DNA of 24,542 nt from Candidatus Nealsoniibacteriota bacterium (GTDB taxonomy: Bacteria; Patescibacteriota; Minisyncoccia; Minisyncoccales; CSSED10-335): assembly GCA_003557585.1 (NCBI GenBank), contig PWOE01000024.1:1-24542 (forward strand), in the 5' to 3' direction. The position numbers and the translations under genes are program-made. Every line of letters starts with the position of its first letter. Position 1 is the stretch's first letter. The notes below the pieces were generated by a model that ran no database searches, had not been told where the DNA came from, and saw only the letters and a list, made by a program, of their open reading frames with translations. Shown piece by piece: positions 1 through 8,476 of this stretch.

Positions 1-91
1 CCATCTAATAACGTATTGTAATCATTTGCCTGAAATCTTTCCATAAATGCCGGAAAAAAAACAAAATTTTGAGCTTTAAAACACTTTTGCA

Positions 92-538
92 TTACAGCCG
101 CAGGCCGATCCGGATCCCGGCCAGGGTGAGGAGGATTCCGGGGACGATGCTCAGCAGCAGATTCAGGAGGGCATCTTTCAGGTCACCGGCTTCCACCAGC
201 TCTGCAGTCTGCACCATCCAACCGGAGAACGTGGTGTACGAACCGGCAAAACCAACGGACAGGATGATCCAGGTGGTGTGATATTCCGGGTCGACCTCGC
301 CGGCCCAGGCGTTTCCCGTGGTGCCCGTATGGGCGGTCAGGATGCCCGCCAGCAACCCGATAAATAAAGCCCCGCTGAGATTCACGGCCAGGATGCCCAC
401 GGGGAGTGAGGTCGGGATCAGTCGGTGCGCCAGGTGGTCAACGCCGTATCTCAGGCACGCCCCGGCTGCACCTGCAATGGCAAGCCATGCCAGCAGGATC
501 GGAAAACCAGTTTGAAGAATGAACGGCGTGATCATCAT
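92..538 (-). CDS. crcB: CrcB/Fluc fluoride channel, second of a tandem pair
   Basis: This 148-residue protein has four predicted membrane segments and belongs to the CrcB/Fluc family, which exports fluoride passively through the inner membrane. Visible family motifs are GACLRYG after the first helix, the Asn of AVNLSGALFIG in the second, and GFAGSYTTFSG at the break in the third. The length is normal for the family. The ATGATG start lies 6 nt after the upstream crcB stop, so the two are co-transcribed and probably translationally linked; the Shine-Dalgarno sequence is weak. The loop between helices 2 and 3 is acidic (AGEVDPEY), whereas the same loop in the neighbour is strongly basic. This suggests opposite membrane orientations and a two-gene heterodimer. 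Family assignment is firm; the heterodimer is inference. Confidence 0.93.
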   Translation of the reverse strand: MMITPFILQTGFPILLAWLAIAGAAGACLRYGVDHLAHRLIPTSLPVGILAVNLSGALFIGLLAGILTAHTGTTGNAWAGEVDPEYHTTWIILSVGFAGSYTTFSGWMVQTAELVEAGDLKDALLNLLLSIVPGILLTLAGIRIGLRL

Positions 539-544
539 CCGGAT

Positions 545-982
545 TCAACGGGAATTGTTTTGGTGTGTTTTCAGGGTGGCACGTCCAAGCCGCAAACCGA
601 TGAGGGCCGCTGCCAGCCCCGCGGCCATGCTCACCATGCCGTACAGCACGGGCAGGAAAATTGAGGAATTTTGGACAAATCCGGCGAGGTCCAGGGTGAT
701 GCCGGAAAATGTGGTGAAGGAGCCTATGAGTCCGGTGCCAAAAAAAGCACGGATGAAGCGGTGCTTGCCGCGTTTGCGGATGAAAAAAGCGAGCAGCCAC
801 CCCAGCAGAAAGGCACCCAGGATGTTTTCTGTAAAGATGGCCAGGGGAAATGCCGTATCCTGCACGGGAAAGAGCGTGACCCAGCCGTAGCGCATCAGCG
901 CCCCGAGTGCACCGCCCAGCGCCATGGCCGGCCAGATAAGCCATCTGTCTGCGTCAGGAAACGCTTTGGGCATATTCCTCAT
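545..982 (-). CDS. crcB: CrcB/Fluc fluoride channel, first of a tandem pair
   Basis: This is a 145-residue, four-helix CrcB/Fluc protein. It shows GALMRYG after helix 1, the Asn of FTENILGAFLLG in helix 2 and GLIGSFTTFSG in helix 3, the residues that line the fluoride pore in this family. The reading frame is open to an ATG at 1024, but I chose the ATG at 982 because GGAG lies 7 nt upstream of it and the family N-terminus fits there. The gene then overlaps the end of the RND permease gene by 29 bp, so it depends on the efflux operon for transcription. The helix 2-3 loop is very basic (IRKRGKHRFIR) and the C-terminus is also basic, which predicts both termini in the cytoplasm. The start is less certain than the identity. 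Confidence 0.92.
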   Translation of the reverse strand: MRNMPKAFPDADRWLIWPAMALGGALGALMRYGWVTLFPVQDTAFPLAIFTENILGAFLLGWLLAFFIRKRGKHRFIRAFFGTGLIGSFTTFSGITLDLAGFVQNSSIFLPVLYGMVSMAAGLAAALIGLRLGRATLKTHQNNSR

Positions 983-3900
983 CCACCTTCTCCGTTGCTG
1001 TTTCATCCGGACGGTTGTCCGCACCGGCTGTCGGGGAGCTAAAATAGGAGTAGATGGCAGGAATCACAAAAAGTGTGAGCACACTAGCGAAGATCAGTCC
1101 GCCGATAATAGCCAGACCCATGGAGACCCGGCTTTCGGCGCCGGCGCCCAGTGCCAGGGCAATGGGGGTAACGCCAAGGACAGTGGACATGGACGTCATC
1201 AGGATGGGCCGGAAACGCACCGCCGCGGCATCGGTGATGGCATCCATCAGCTCCATGCCCTGTGCCTTGCGCTGGTTGGCGAATTCGACAATGAGAATGG
1301 CGTTCTTGGCAACCAGGCCCACGAGCATGATAATTCCGATCTGACTGAAAATGTTGAAAGTCTGCTGGAAGTACCAGAGCGTGAAAAACGCGCCGAAGAC
1401 GGCAAGCGGCACCGTGAACAAAATGATGAACGGGTCGCGGAAGCTTTCGAACTGGGCGCTGAGCACCAGATAGATGAGAATGATGGCCAGGATGAAAGCG
1501 AACAACAGACTGTCGGCGCTTTCCACAAAGTCACGCGACGGGCCCGCCAGATCGGTGCGGAACGACTCGTCCAGGACCGCTGCGGCCACATCCTCCATGG
1601 CGGCAATACCATCACCCAGGGAGTAGCCCGGGGTCAGGCCGGCTGAAACAGTCGCCGAGACATACCTGTTGAACCGGAAACGCTGCGGCGGACTGCTTTG
1701 CTCGCTCAGGGTCACGAGGTTGTCCAGCTGAATATGCCGCCCGTTGCTGCCGGTGACGTACAGGTTACGGATATTGAGCGGAGTGGCCCTGCTCTGTCGC
1801 TCCAGCTGTCCGATGACCTCATACTGCTTGCCATCCATGATGAAGAAACCTACCCGCTGGTCTGTCAGTGCCAGCTGCACCGTCCGGGAGATATCCCTGA
1901 CTGATACGCCCACTTCCCGGGCCCGCTCGCGGTCGATTGCCATCTCCAGTTCGGGCTTGTTGAATTTCAGGTTCACATCCACAAATGCGAATTCAGGCCG
2001 CTCCGATGCCGCATCCATGAAGGCAGGCAGCATCTCTTCCAGGCGCTCAAAGTTGGGGGCCTGGAGCACAAACTGGACGGGCAGGCCACCGCGCCGCTGA
2101 CCGATGGTCTGCGTCTGGATTACGAAATTGCGTGTGGCAGTGTAGTCCTGCAGATAGCGGGTAAGGCTGCCGGCGATCTCCATCTGCGTGCGCTGGCGCT
2201 CGGAAGGATCGGTCAGGATCAGGTTAACGAAGGCGGAATTGACGGAACTGGCGGCTCCAAAGCCGGGTGATGTCACATTGATGACCGCCTCGTATTCCGG
2301 CACCTCTTCCCTGATGCCGGCGACCATGCGGTCAACGTGGTAATCCATGTATTCAAAGGTGACACCTTCAGGACCGCTGACGGACACCTGGACGCGGCTG
2401 CGGTCTTCCAGCGGTGCCAGTTCGGCGGGAAGCTGGCTCCAGAAAAACAACATCCCGCCTCCTGCCAGAAAAATAATGACGAATGCCATCCAGCGCACTT
2501 GCATGAACGTGGAAAGGGAGTCACGGTAAACGCGGTTCAGCCAGATGAAAAAAGGCTCGGTTGCCGTGTAGAACCGGTTTTTCTTTTTCCGCTGTTTCAG
2601 GATGCGGGAGCAGAGCATCGGGGAGAGCGTGAGCGCCACAAAGGAGGATATGATCACCACGCCGGTCATCACCACGCCGAACTCGCGGAACAGGCGTCCG
2701 GTCAGGCCTTCCAGAAAGATTACCGGCATGAAGACGGCCACAAGCGCCGTGGTGGTGGAGATGACCGCAAAGAAAATCTCGCCAACCCCCTTGAGTGCCG
2801 CCTGGGTGGGTTCCATCCCCTGCTCAATTTTCGCATAAATATTCTCCATCACCACAATGGAGTCATCCACTACCAGCCCGATGGCCAGAACCAGTCCCAG
2901 CAGCGTAAGCACATTGATCGAAAAACCGGCCACAAACATGATGAAGAATGAGCCGATGATCGCAATGGGAATCACAATGACCGGAATGATCGTGGTGCGC
3001 CAGTCGCGAAGGAAAAGGAAAATGATCATCACCACCAGTATGAACGCGATGATGATGGTCTGCTGCACCTCACCGATGGAATCCCGGATGAATTCAGTGG
3101 TGTCAAACCCGATACCGGTGGAAATGTCCGCCGGAAGGTCGCGCTCTATCTCGGCAACACGGCGGTAAAATTCATCGGTAATTTCGATGTTGTTGGCACC
3201 GGGCTGTGGTATGAGCACCACCCCTACCATGGCAATGCCGTCTCGTTTGAGAATGGTACGCATGTTCTCGGCACCAAGTTCAGCCCGGCCGAAATCTTCC
3301 AGCCGAACCACCGAACTGTTGTTCTCCTTTACAATCATGCGGTTGAACTCATCGGGCGTTTCAAGCCGTCCCAGCGTCCTGACCGTGAGTTCCGTATAGA
3401 CACCTTCCAATCTGCCCGAAGGAAGTTCCACATTCTGCCGATCCAGTGCGCTTTGGACGTCCATCACGGTGACACCGTAGGAAGACATCTTGTCCGGATC
3501 CAGCCAAAGGCGCATGGAGTAGCGTTTTTCGCCCCAGATGCGGACCTCGCTCACCCCCGGGATGGTCTGCAGGCGCTCCTTGAACACAATATTGGCTATG
3601 TCACTGAGTGCCAGCAGATCGCGGGTATCGCTCTGCACGTTGAGAAAGACGATGGGACTGGCGTCGGCGTCCGCTTTGGAAACGATGGGATTGTCCACAT
3701 CGGGCGGCAGACGGCGTATGGCCCGTGACACCCGGTCACGGACGTCATTGGCGGCGGCTTCCAGATCCACCCCGAGATCAAACTCCACGGTTATGGTGCT
3801 GCGCCCCTCGCGGCTGACCGAGGTCATTGTGCGGATCCCGGCAATTCCGTTGAGCTGCTCTTCCAGCGGTTCGGTAATCTGTGACTCGATCACCTCGGCA

Positions 3901-4064
3901 TTGGCACCGGTGTAGTTTGTCTGGACAGTAATGATGGGCGGATCAACGGATGGATATTCCCTGACCCCGAGGCTGTTGTAGCCGAGAATTCCGAACAGCA
4001 CGATGGTGATGGACATCACAGTGGCAAGTACGGGCCTGCGTATGCTGACAGCAGATAAACTCAT
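954..4064 (-). CDS. RND efflux permease (AcrB/HAE-1 type)
   Basis: This 1036-residue protein is the inner-membrane, proton-driven pump of a tripartite RND efflux system. It has the usual arrangement of one N-terminal helix, a large periplasmic porter domain, helices 2-6, a second periplasmic domain and helices 8-12. The proton-relay aspartates are D400 and D401 in LAIGLVVDDSIVVMENI, and the partner lysine is in GLVAKNAILIVEF near the C-terminus. These match the relay of AcrB and mark it as the HAE-1 (drug) rather than the heavy-metal subfamily. Its ATG overlaps the adaptor stop as ATGA, with GAGGTG 8 nt upstream. The substrate cannot be read from the sequence. No outer-membrane factor gene lies in the operon, so a TolC-like protein must come from elsewhere. 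Confidence 0.95.
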   Translation of the reverse strand: MSLSAVSIRRPVLATVMSITIVLFGILGYNSLGVREYPSVDPPIITVQTNYTGANAEVIESQITEPLEEQLNGIAGIRTMTSVSREGRSTITVEFDLGVDLEAAANDVRDRVSRAIRRLPPDVDNPIVSKADADASPIVFLNVQSDTRDLLALSDIANIVFKERLQTIPGVSEVRIWGEKRYSMRLWLDPDKMSSYGVTVMDVQSALDRQNVELPSGRLEGVYTELTVRTLGRLETPDEFNRMIVKENNSSVVRLEDFGRAELGAENMRTILKRDGIAMVGVVLIPQPGANNIEITDEFYRRVAEIERDLPADISTGIGFDTTEFIRDSIGEVQQTIIIAFILVVMIIFLFLRDWRTTIIPVIVIPIAIIGSFFIMFVAGFSINVLTLLGLVLAIGLVVDDSIVVMENIYAKIEQGMEPTQAALKGVGEIFFAVISTTTALVAVFMPVIFLEGLTGRLFREFGVVMTGVVIISSFVALTLSPMLCSRILKQRKKKNRFYTATEPFFIWLNRVYRDSLSTFMQVRWMAFVIIFLAGGGMLFFWSQLPAELAPLEDRSRVQVSVSGPEGVTFEYMDYHVDRMVAGIREEVPEYEAVINVTSPGFGAASSVNSAFVNLILTDPSERQRTQMEIAGSLTRYLQDYTATRNFVIQTQTIGQRRGGLPVQFVLQAPNFERLEEMLPAFMDAASERPEFAFVDVNLKFNKPELEMAIDRERAREVGVSVRDISRTVQLALTDQRVGFFIMDGKQYEVIGQLERQSRATPLNIRNLYVTGSNGRHIQLDNLVTLSEQSSPPQRFRFNRYVSATVSAGLTPGYSLGDGIAAMEDVAAAVLDESFRTDLAGPSRDFVESADSLLFAFILAIILIYLVLSAQFESFRDPFIILFTVPLAVFGAFFTLWYFQQTFNIFSQIGIIMLVGLVAKNAILIVEFANQRKAQGMELMDAITDAAAVRFRPILMTSMSTVLGVTPIALALGAGAESRVSMGLAIIGGLIFASVLTLFVIPAIYSYFSSPTAGADNRPDETATEKVDEEYAQSVS

Positions 4065-5164
4065 AAGGAAGTCACCTCATCTTCGATTTCCCGGCGGACA
4101 TTGGAAAGCCGGACCGCCATGCCGTCCCGGATTTGAAGCAATCCGGTTGTAATTACCGTATCCCTGGCCGAGATGCCTTCCCTTATGAGCACCCTGCGAT
4201 CTGTACGGGTGCCGATCTGAACCTCTTTCGACCGGGCCTTCCCGTCCTCGTATACAAAAACGCTGTAACCGGTCATCTCGGGCACAAGCGCCTCGGAAGG
4301 GATAAGCAGCGCTTCGTCAATCTGGCTGAGATCAACTTCAACGCGTGCAAAAGCCCCGGGGAGGATGAGTCCGCCGGGATTCGGAGCTATGGCTCTCATG
4401 CGGAGTGTGCGCGTGTCACGATCCACCCGCGGTTGCAGTGCATAGATCCGGGCTTCCAGCAATTCCTCGCTTCCCTCAACGCGAAAGCGGATGATCTGGT
4501 CCCGGCGAACCGACGCTCGAAACCGCTCCGGGATGGAAAAATCGATCTTCACCCGGTCGATTTTCTGAAGGCCGGAAATGACCACATCGGGCGTAACGTA
4601 ACTCCCGGTGCTTACTTCCTGAAGTCCGATTACCCCGTCAAAAGGCGCCCGGATCTCCATCTTATCGATCTGGTCCTGAACCCGGTCACTTTGCGCCTTG
4701 AGGGTATTCAGCTCATTCAACACCATGTCATAGTCTTCCTGAGCGATGGCATTCCTGTTGAGCAGTTCTTTCTGGCGCTGCTCGCGGATGCGGGCCAGGT
4801 TAATCTGGTAGGAAATCCGGCGAAGCTCCTGCTGCAGTTCGGAATCGTTCAGTTTCACAAGCAGATCCCCTTCGCGCACTTCACTGTCCTCGTCAAAATA
4901 AATGCCGGTAATGCGGCCGGAAGTCTCCGGGCGTATGTAAATTTCCTCGTCTGCCAGGACGTTGCCCGTTGTGAATATGGTTTCGCGGAAGGGCTCGGGA
5001 TCGACCAGGTACCCCTGTACGGATAGGGCGGAGGGTTGGCCCTGACGCTGCGCATCGGTTTCGGCCGAACTGTTGTTGCCCGACTGGACCCGGCTCCAGA
5101 TAAGCAGGCCAAAGATGACAAGTACAACACCGGCGGCAAGACTTCGTTTTAGAGCTGGATTCAT
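4061..5164 (-). CDS. RND membrane-fusion (periplasmic adaptor) protein
   Basis: This 367-residue adaptor bridges the RND permease to an outer-membrane channel. Residues 9-25 form a single N-terminal hydrophobic segment (SLAAGVVLVIFGLLIW) that is probably an uncleaved anchor; no lipobox is seen. The lipoyl half-motifs (VREGDLLVKLNDSEL and MEIRAPFDGVIGL) flank a helical hairpin rich in Glu, Arg and Gln, followed by beta-barrel and membrane-proximal domains. The frame extends upstream to a TTG at 5230, but the AAGGAG next to that TTG touches it with no spacer, and the anchor begins naturally at the ATG at 5164. I therefore use 5164. The gene is preceded by a short leader ORF and overlaps the permease by 4 bp. 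Confidence 0.93.
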   Translation of the reverse strand: MNPALKRSLAAGVVLVIFGLLIWSRVQSGNNSSAETDAQRQGQPSALSVQGYLVDPEPFRETIFTTGNVLADEEIYIRPETSGRITGIYFDEDSEVREGDLLVKLNDSELQQELRRISYQINLARIREQRQKELLNRNAIAQEDYDMVLNELNTLKAQSDRVQDQIDKMEIRAPFDGVIGLQEVSTGSYVTPDVVISGLQKIDRVKIDFSIPERFRASVRRDQIIRFRVEGSEELLEARIYALQPRVDRDTRTLRMRAIAPNPGGLILPGAFARVEVDLSQIDEALLIPSEALVPEMTGYSVFVYEDGKARSKEVQIGTRTDRRVLIREGISARDTVITTGLLQIRDGMAVRLSNVRREIEDEVTSL

Positions 5165-5172
5165 GGTTTTTT

Positions 5173-5226
5173 TCAGGGGTGCCAGGATAATGCAGGCGGG
5201 ATCGGACGAAGTCTGGCGATGTGCAT
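5173..5226 (-). CDS. putative 17-codon leader ORF of the efflux operon
   Basis: A 17-codon ORF (MHIARLRPIPPALSWHP) starts at an ATG 4 nt after AAGGAG at 5231-5236, the best ribosome-binding sequence near the operon start. It ends in TGA 8 nt before the adaptor ATG, which has no Shine-Dalgarno of its own. It lies in a different frame from the adaptor. The peptide contains Pro-Pro and four prolines in total, residues at which ribosomes can slow. I infer a possible leader peptide that couples or attenuates translation of the efflux genes. It could instead be chance, with the AAGGAG serving a start for the adaptor frame. Confidence 0.4.
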   Translation of the reverse strand: MHIARLRPIPPALSWHP

Positions 5227-5374
5227 GCAACTCCTTAAAATTCTAAACATTTTTCCAGGCAACGGCGATCTTCCTGCTTTTTACATCGATATATAACGCA
5301 ATGGTTTGGCAATAGGTTTCTTCACGCTTGTAAAAAGATGAAAAAGCAATCACCTGGCTGGCTTGGCAGTCCCC

Positions 5375-6535
5375 CTATTCAAGGATAAACCGGGGAATCT
5401 CACGCGGCAGCCGCACCAGCGACTCGTAATTGACATAGTTTACCATGTCGCTGAACGAGGATACGGTGATCCGGTTATTGCGCTGGCTGCCGATCAGCAC
5501 CACCTCATCATACCTTTTCACACCGGGACAGTGGGACACATCCACGATCATCATGTTCATGTTGACCATGCCGATTACCGGCACCCGGCGTCCGTGAACC
5601 AGCACCTTCCCCAGGTTGCTCAGACTGCGGCTGAAACCGTGGCTGTAGCCCACCGGCACCGCTGCAATCAGCGTATCGTCGGTTGTCTGGTAGACCGTAC
5701 CGTACCCCACAAAGTCGCCTGCTTTAACCTTCTTGAGGCTCATGATCTTCGATTTCCAGCTTATGATCTGGCGCAGCGGATTGTCTGTCATCTTCGTTTT
5801 GCCATTCTGCGTCAGATACTGCATGAACGTCTCCTTGCTGGGCCAGAACCCGTACTGCATGATCCCGATGCGAACCATGTCCATTTTTGTGTGGGGATAG
5901 GCGACCAGTGGCGCCGAGCAGGCCGTGTGACTGATTTCCGCCCGGGCCCCCTTTTTGCGCAGGTACCATTGATAGCGGTTGAAATTGGCAATCTGGTTCT
6001 GGATTCGCAGATAGTTGGCTATACTCTCGGCGCCAGCGAAATGGGTGCAGACGCCCATGAGGTGCAGATGGTCCAGGTTGCGGACCAGGAAGGTCACCAG
6101 CTTGTCCCTGTCCTCCCATGCAAACCCGATGCGGTTCATACCCGTCTCCAGCTCCACGTGTATACGTGCCTTTTTGTTTTGCTTTTTGGCGGCATAAACA
6201 GCGGCTTCGAGCCGGTCGAATTCGAATACATAAAACGATATGTCGTTTTCCACGGCCCAGCTGAGCTGGTCATCGTCGATCATGCCCATGATCATGACGT
6301 GCGACTCCTTCCGCCGTACCATGTGGGCCCTGAGTGCCTCGTCGGCGCTGTGAACAGCGAAATGATCCACGCCGCACTCTTCAGCCAGCGGGAGGAAGTG
6401 CTCAATCCCGTGCCCGTAGGCATTGCCTTTGATCACGGAGCAGAAGCGCACATCCGGACCTGTGAGTCCCTTGAGGAAACGCAGGTTGGATTTGAGCGCA
6501 GATTTGTTGATCTCGATGTAGGAAGTGTGGAACAT
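5375..6535 (-). CDS. alr: alanine racemase-family PLP enzyme
   Basis: This 386-residue fold-type III PLP enzyme has the full Alr layout of N-terminal TIM barrel and C-terminal beta domain. K36 in VIKGNAYGHG is the PLP lysine, Y278 in GYGTVYQT is the second catalytic base, and R222 in VRIGIMQYG contacts the PLP ring. The expected reaction is L-Ala to D-Ala for cell-wall synthesis. Several conserved positions differ from the textbook enzyme: VELETGMNR rather than VDTGMxR, TACSAP in place of the ANS phosphate-binding motif, VGYSHGF rather than GYADG, and MVNMN rather than VxMD. It is the last gene of the cluster, 110 nt after the M20 gene. It may be the housekeeping racemase or one with altered substrate preference. 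Confidence 0.85.
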   Translation of the reverse strand: MFHTSYIEINKSALKSNLRFLKGLTGPDVRFCSVIKGNAYGHGIEHFLPLAEECGVDHFAVHSADEALRAHMVRRKESHVMIMGMIDDDQLSWAVENDISFYVFEFDRLEAAVYAAKKQNKKARIHVELETGMNRIGFAWEDRDKLVTFLVRNLDHLHLMGVCTHFAGAESIANYLRIQNQIANFNRYQWYLRKKGARAEISHTACSAPLVAYPHTKMDMVRIGIMQYGFWPSKETFMQYLTQNGKTKMTDNPLRQIISWKSKIMSLKKVKAGDFVGYGTVYQTTDDTLIAAVPVGYSHGFSRSLSNLGKVLVHGRRVPVIGMVNMNMMIVDVSHCPGVKRYDEVVLIGSQRNNRITVSSFSDMVNYVNYESLVRLPREIPRFILE

Positions 6536-6645
6536 GAACGTTGCGGCAGAAAAGTGTCAGATTGCTGGCATTGCCCGGGAAATAATTCCGAACCGGAAAA
6601 GACCCATGCTTCACTTGCAAGGTGCCCGTAACCGGGTCCTGCTCT

Positions 6646-7785
6646 CTAAAATAGTCCGCATTCGTCAATAATACCAGCAAATAGCCTGACTCCCGTATCA
6701 AGGAGCTCATCCGGGAAATCATACCGGGTGTCGTGCAGATGGGCGTGATTCTCGCCCGACCCGAGCCCGAAAAGCGCTCCGGGATATCGCCCGGTGAACC
6801 GGCCGAAGTCTTCGGACCATGAAAACGGGTGTTCCATTTGCCTTATTTCGGTGACTGCCGGAACATTCTCCGCCGCCCTTCTCACCAGGTCAACTGCGTC
6901 GGTGTTGTTGACTGTCGGATGAAAGATCTCCGTCCACTCATGATCACATTCCAGGTTGTGTTCACCGGCGATTTCTTTTGCCAGTTTCACCGCCTCTTTG
7001 CGCAGCCGGTCCAGGTCTTCGGGATCCCATGCACGCAGAGTTGCCATTACCGTTGCCTTGCCGGGCGTAGTGCCGAAGGCCGGGTCGCCGATACGCACAT
7101 GGATAATCGTTGCCAGACCGTAACGGCCGGCCTGAAGCACTCTGCCGGGCAGTTCCTGTATTGCCGGAATGATGGAAGCCACCGCTGGTGCGGGACTCCG
7201 GCCCTGATCCGGATGAGCGGCATGCGCCGTGTTGCCGGCGTACCGGATGATAAGACCCGCTGATCCGGCTGCAAACACATCCTCCCGCAACAGCACGGAA
7301 TGGAGAGGGAAGCCGGGCAGATTGTGGAGTGCGAAGACGAAATCGGGGTTGATATCGGACATTTTGTGATTCTCAAACATCCGTTCGGCGCCTTCCCCGG
7401 TCTCCTCCGCCGGCTGGAACAGAAGGTGCACCTTGCCGCGTGAGACCGGATGCTCCCTCAGCCATCGCGCCAGCCCGATCAGCACGGTCATGTGGCCATC
7501 ATGGCCGCATTTGTGCGCCAAACCGTCGTTCAATGAGGCGTGAGGCATTGAGATGGTTTCGTCAATGGGCAGCGCGTCCAGTTCGGCCCGGAACATGAGC
7601 GCGGGACCGGGACGGCCGCTGTCAACGGTGGCCAGCAGGCCGTATCCGCCGATGCCATCGCGGATGTGCCGCACACCCGCTTCACGCAGCATTTCGGCGA
7701 CAAATTCGGATGTTTGCCGTTCCTGGTGCGCGGTCTCGGCGTATTGATGCAACTGCTTTCTTATGTCGGATAATTCCTTGTTCAT
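6646..7785 (-). CDS. M20D-family amidohydrolase
   Basis: This 379-residue protein belongs to the M20D metallopeptidases, cytosolic enzymes that remove acyl groups from N-acyl amino acids or cleave related amides (hippuricase, N-acetyl-diaminopimelate deacetylase, AbgB). Metal ligands are visible in HKCGHDGHM (C93, H95), PAEETGEGA (E127, E128), a His in FALHNLPG and the C-terminal HLHDTRYDF. The dimerisation domain lies in the middle, and no signal peptide is present. The ATG lies 9 nt after the M23 stop. An N-acyl-amino-acid deacylase in one operon with a GNAT acetyltransferase and two racemases suggests acetylated amino acids or peptides as substrates, but the exact substrate is not evident. 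Confidence 0.88.
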   Translation of the reverse strand: MNKELSDIRKQLHQYAETAHQERQTSEFVAEMLREAGVRHIRDGIGGYGLLATVDSGRPGPALMFRAELDALPIDETISMPHASLNDGLAHKCGHDGHMTVLIGLARWLREHPVSRGKVHLLFQPAEETGEGAERMFENHKMSDINPDFVFALHNLPGFPLHSVLLREDVFAAGSAGLIIRYAGNTAHAAHPDQGRSPAPAVASIIPAIQELPGRVLQAGRYGLATIIHVRIGDPAFGTTPGKATVMATLRAWDPEDLDRLRKEAVKLAKEIAGEHNLECDHEWTEIFHPTVNNTDAVDLVRRAAENVPAVTEIRQMEHPFSWSEDFGRFTGRYPGALFGLGSGENHAHLHDTRYDFPDELLDTGVRLFAGIIDECGLF

Positions 7786-7794
7786 AATTTGCTT

Positions 7795-8406
7795 TCAGTA
7801 TAACGGACCAAGGATTAGCCGCGGGTCCGGATAGGTTTGCAGGGCCTGCTCACGATCCCCGGGAGCAACCACGCCGGGCATGTCGGGCACGGACGGACGT
7901 TCACGGCAGAGCTGAAAGTGCAGATGCGGCACCCATCCGCCATTTTCATTTTCCCCGCCTACTTCCGCAAAATGCTGGCCGCGCTCAAGCGGCATGCCTT
8001 CCGATACCATATCCAGCGATTTTCTGTTCAAATGGCCGAAGAGCGCATAAAGAGGAGCGGACCGGTCCTGCCCCAGCGGGACGAAATGTTCCGTAATGAT
8101 GGTCGGACCGTAGTCCCCCGGCTGATCATTATCGCGGAAAAAAAGCACGCGTCCCGCTGCAAAAGCATAGACCGGCGTGCCCTCCGGTACGAAGATGTCC
8201 AGGCCCATATGGATGTTGCGCACCCCTTTGAACAGCCCGGTCGTGTACATGTTTCGGCGCACCTCATCGTAACGGCCAATGGAGGGCGGATCCAGCGAGA
8301 TTTTGTCCGGATGGTAACCTTTAGAAAGATCCAGGACCTTCCACTTTTCGCCAATATCGATCACGGGATGAAAAACGGTCTCTTTATTTGATACGGATGG
8401 GGCCAT
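7795..8406 (-). CDS. M23-family metallopeptidase without signal peptide
   Basis: This 203-residue protein carries a complete LytM/M23 active site: H66 and D70 in HMGLD, H125 in LFGHL, and H161 and H163 in PHLHFQL. M23 enzymes usually cut peptidoglycan peptides outside the cytoplasm, yet this N-terminus (MAPSVSNKETVFHPVIDIG) has no signal sequence, anchor or targeting domain. From memory, the core with DNDQPGDYGPTII and ENGGWVPHLHFQL resembles the central M23 domain found between a kinase domain and a class III aminotransferase domain in some large bacterial fusion proteins. That resemblance is unverified. The gene sits between an ornithine-racemase-like gene and an M20D gene, so a cytoplasmic peptide is the likely substrate, if it is an active peptidase. 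Confidence 0.85.
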   Translation of the reverse strand: MAPSVSNKETVFHPVIDIGEKWKVLDLSKGYHPDKISLDPPSIGRYDEVRRNMYTTGLFKGVRNIHMGLDIFVPEGTPVYAFAAGRVLFFRDNDQPGDYGPTIITEHFVPLGQDRSAPLYALFGHLNRKSLDMVSEGMPLERGQHFAEVGGENENGGWVPHLHFQLCRERPSVPDMPGVVAPGDREQALQTYPDPRLILGPLY

Positions 8407-8476
8407 GTCAGCTTTGTTGGTTCACTTTGGGGTGTTTTTGTATCGAGAGTACATGGCACAACGGCCCGTACCGCTC

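Noticed and set aside
54..71. Terminator for the crcB genes (CAAAATTTTG followed by eight T on the minus strand)
   Set aside because: The inverted repeat has no loop and is only A/T plus one G-C pair, so a stable hairpin is unlikely.
5231..5374. Fluoride riboswitch ahead of the crcB-containing operon
   Set aside because: I could not find the conserved GGnGATGG start or the partner pseudoknot elements by eye in the leader.
5363..6631. Long open frame of 422 codons on the plus strand opposite the alanine racemase gene
   Set aside because: It lies antisense to an enzyme with all catalytic motifs and shows no domain of its own.
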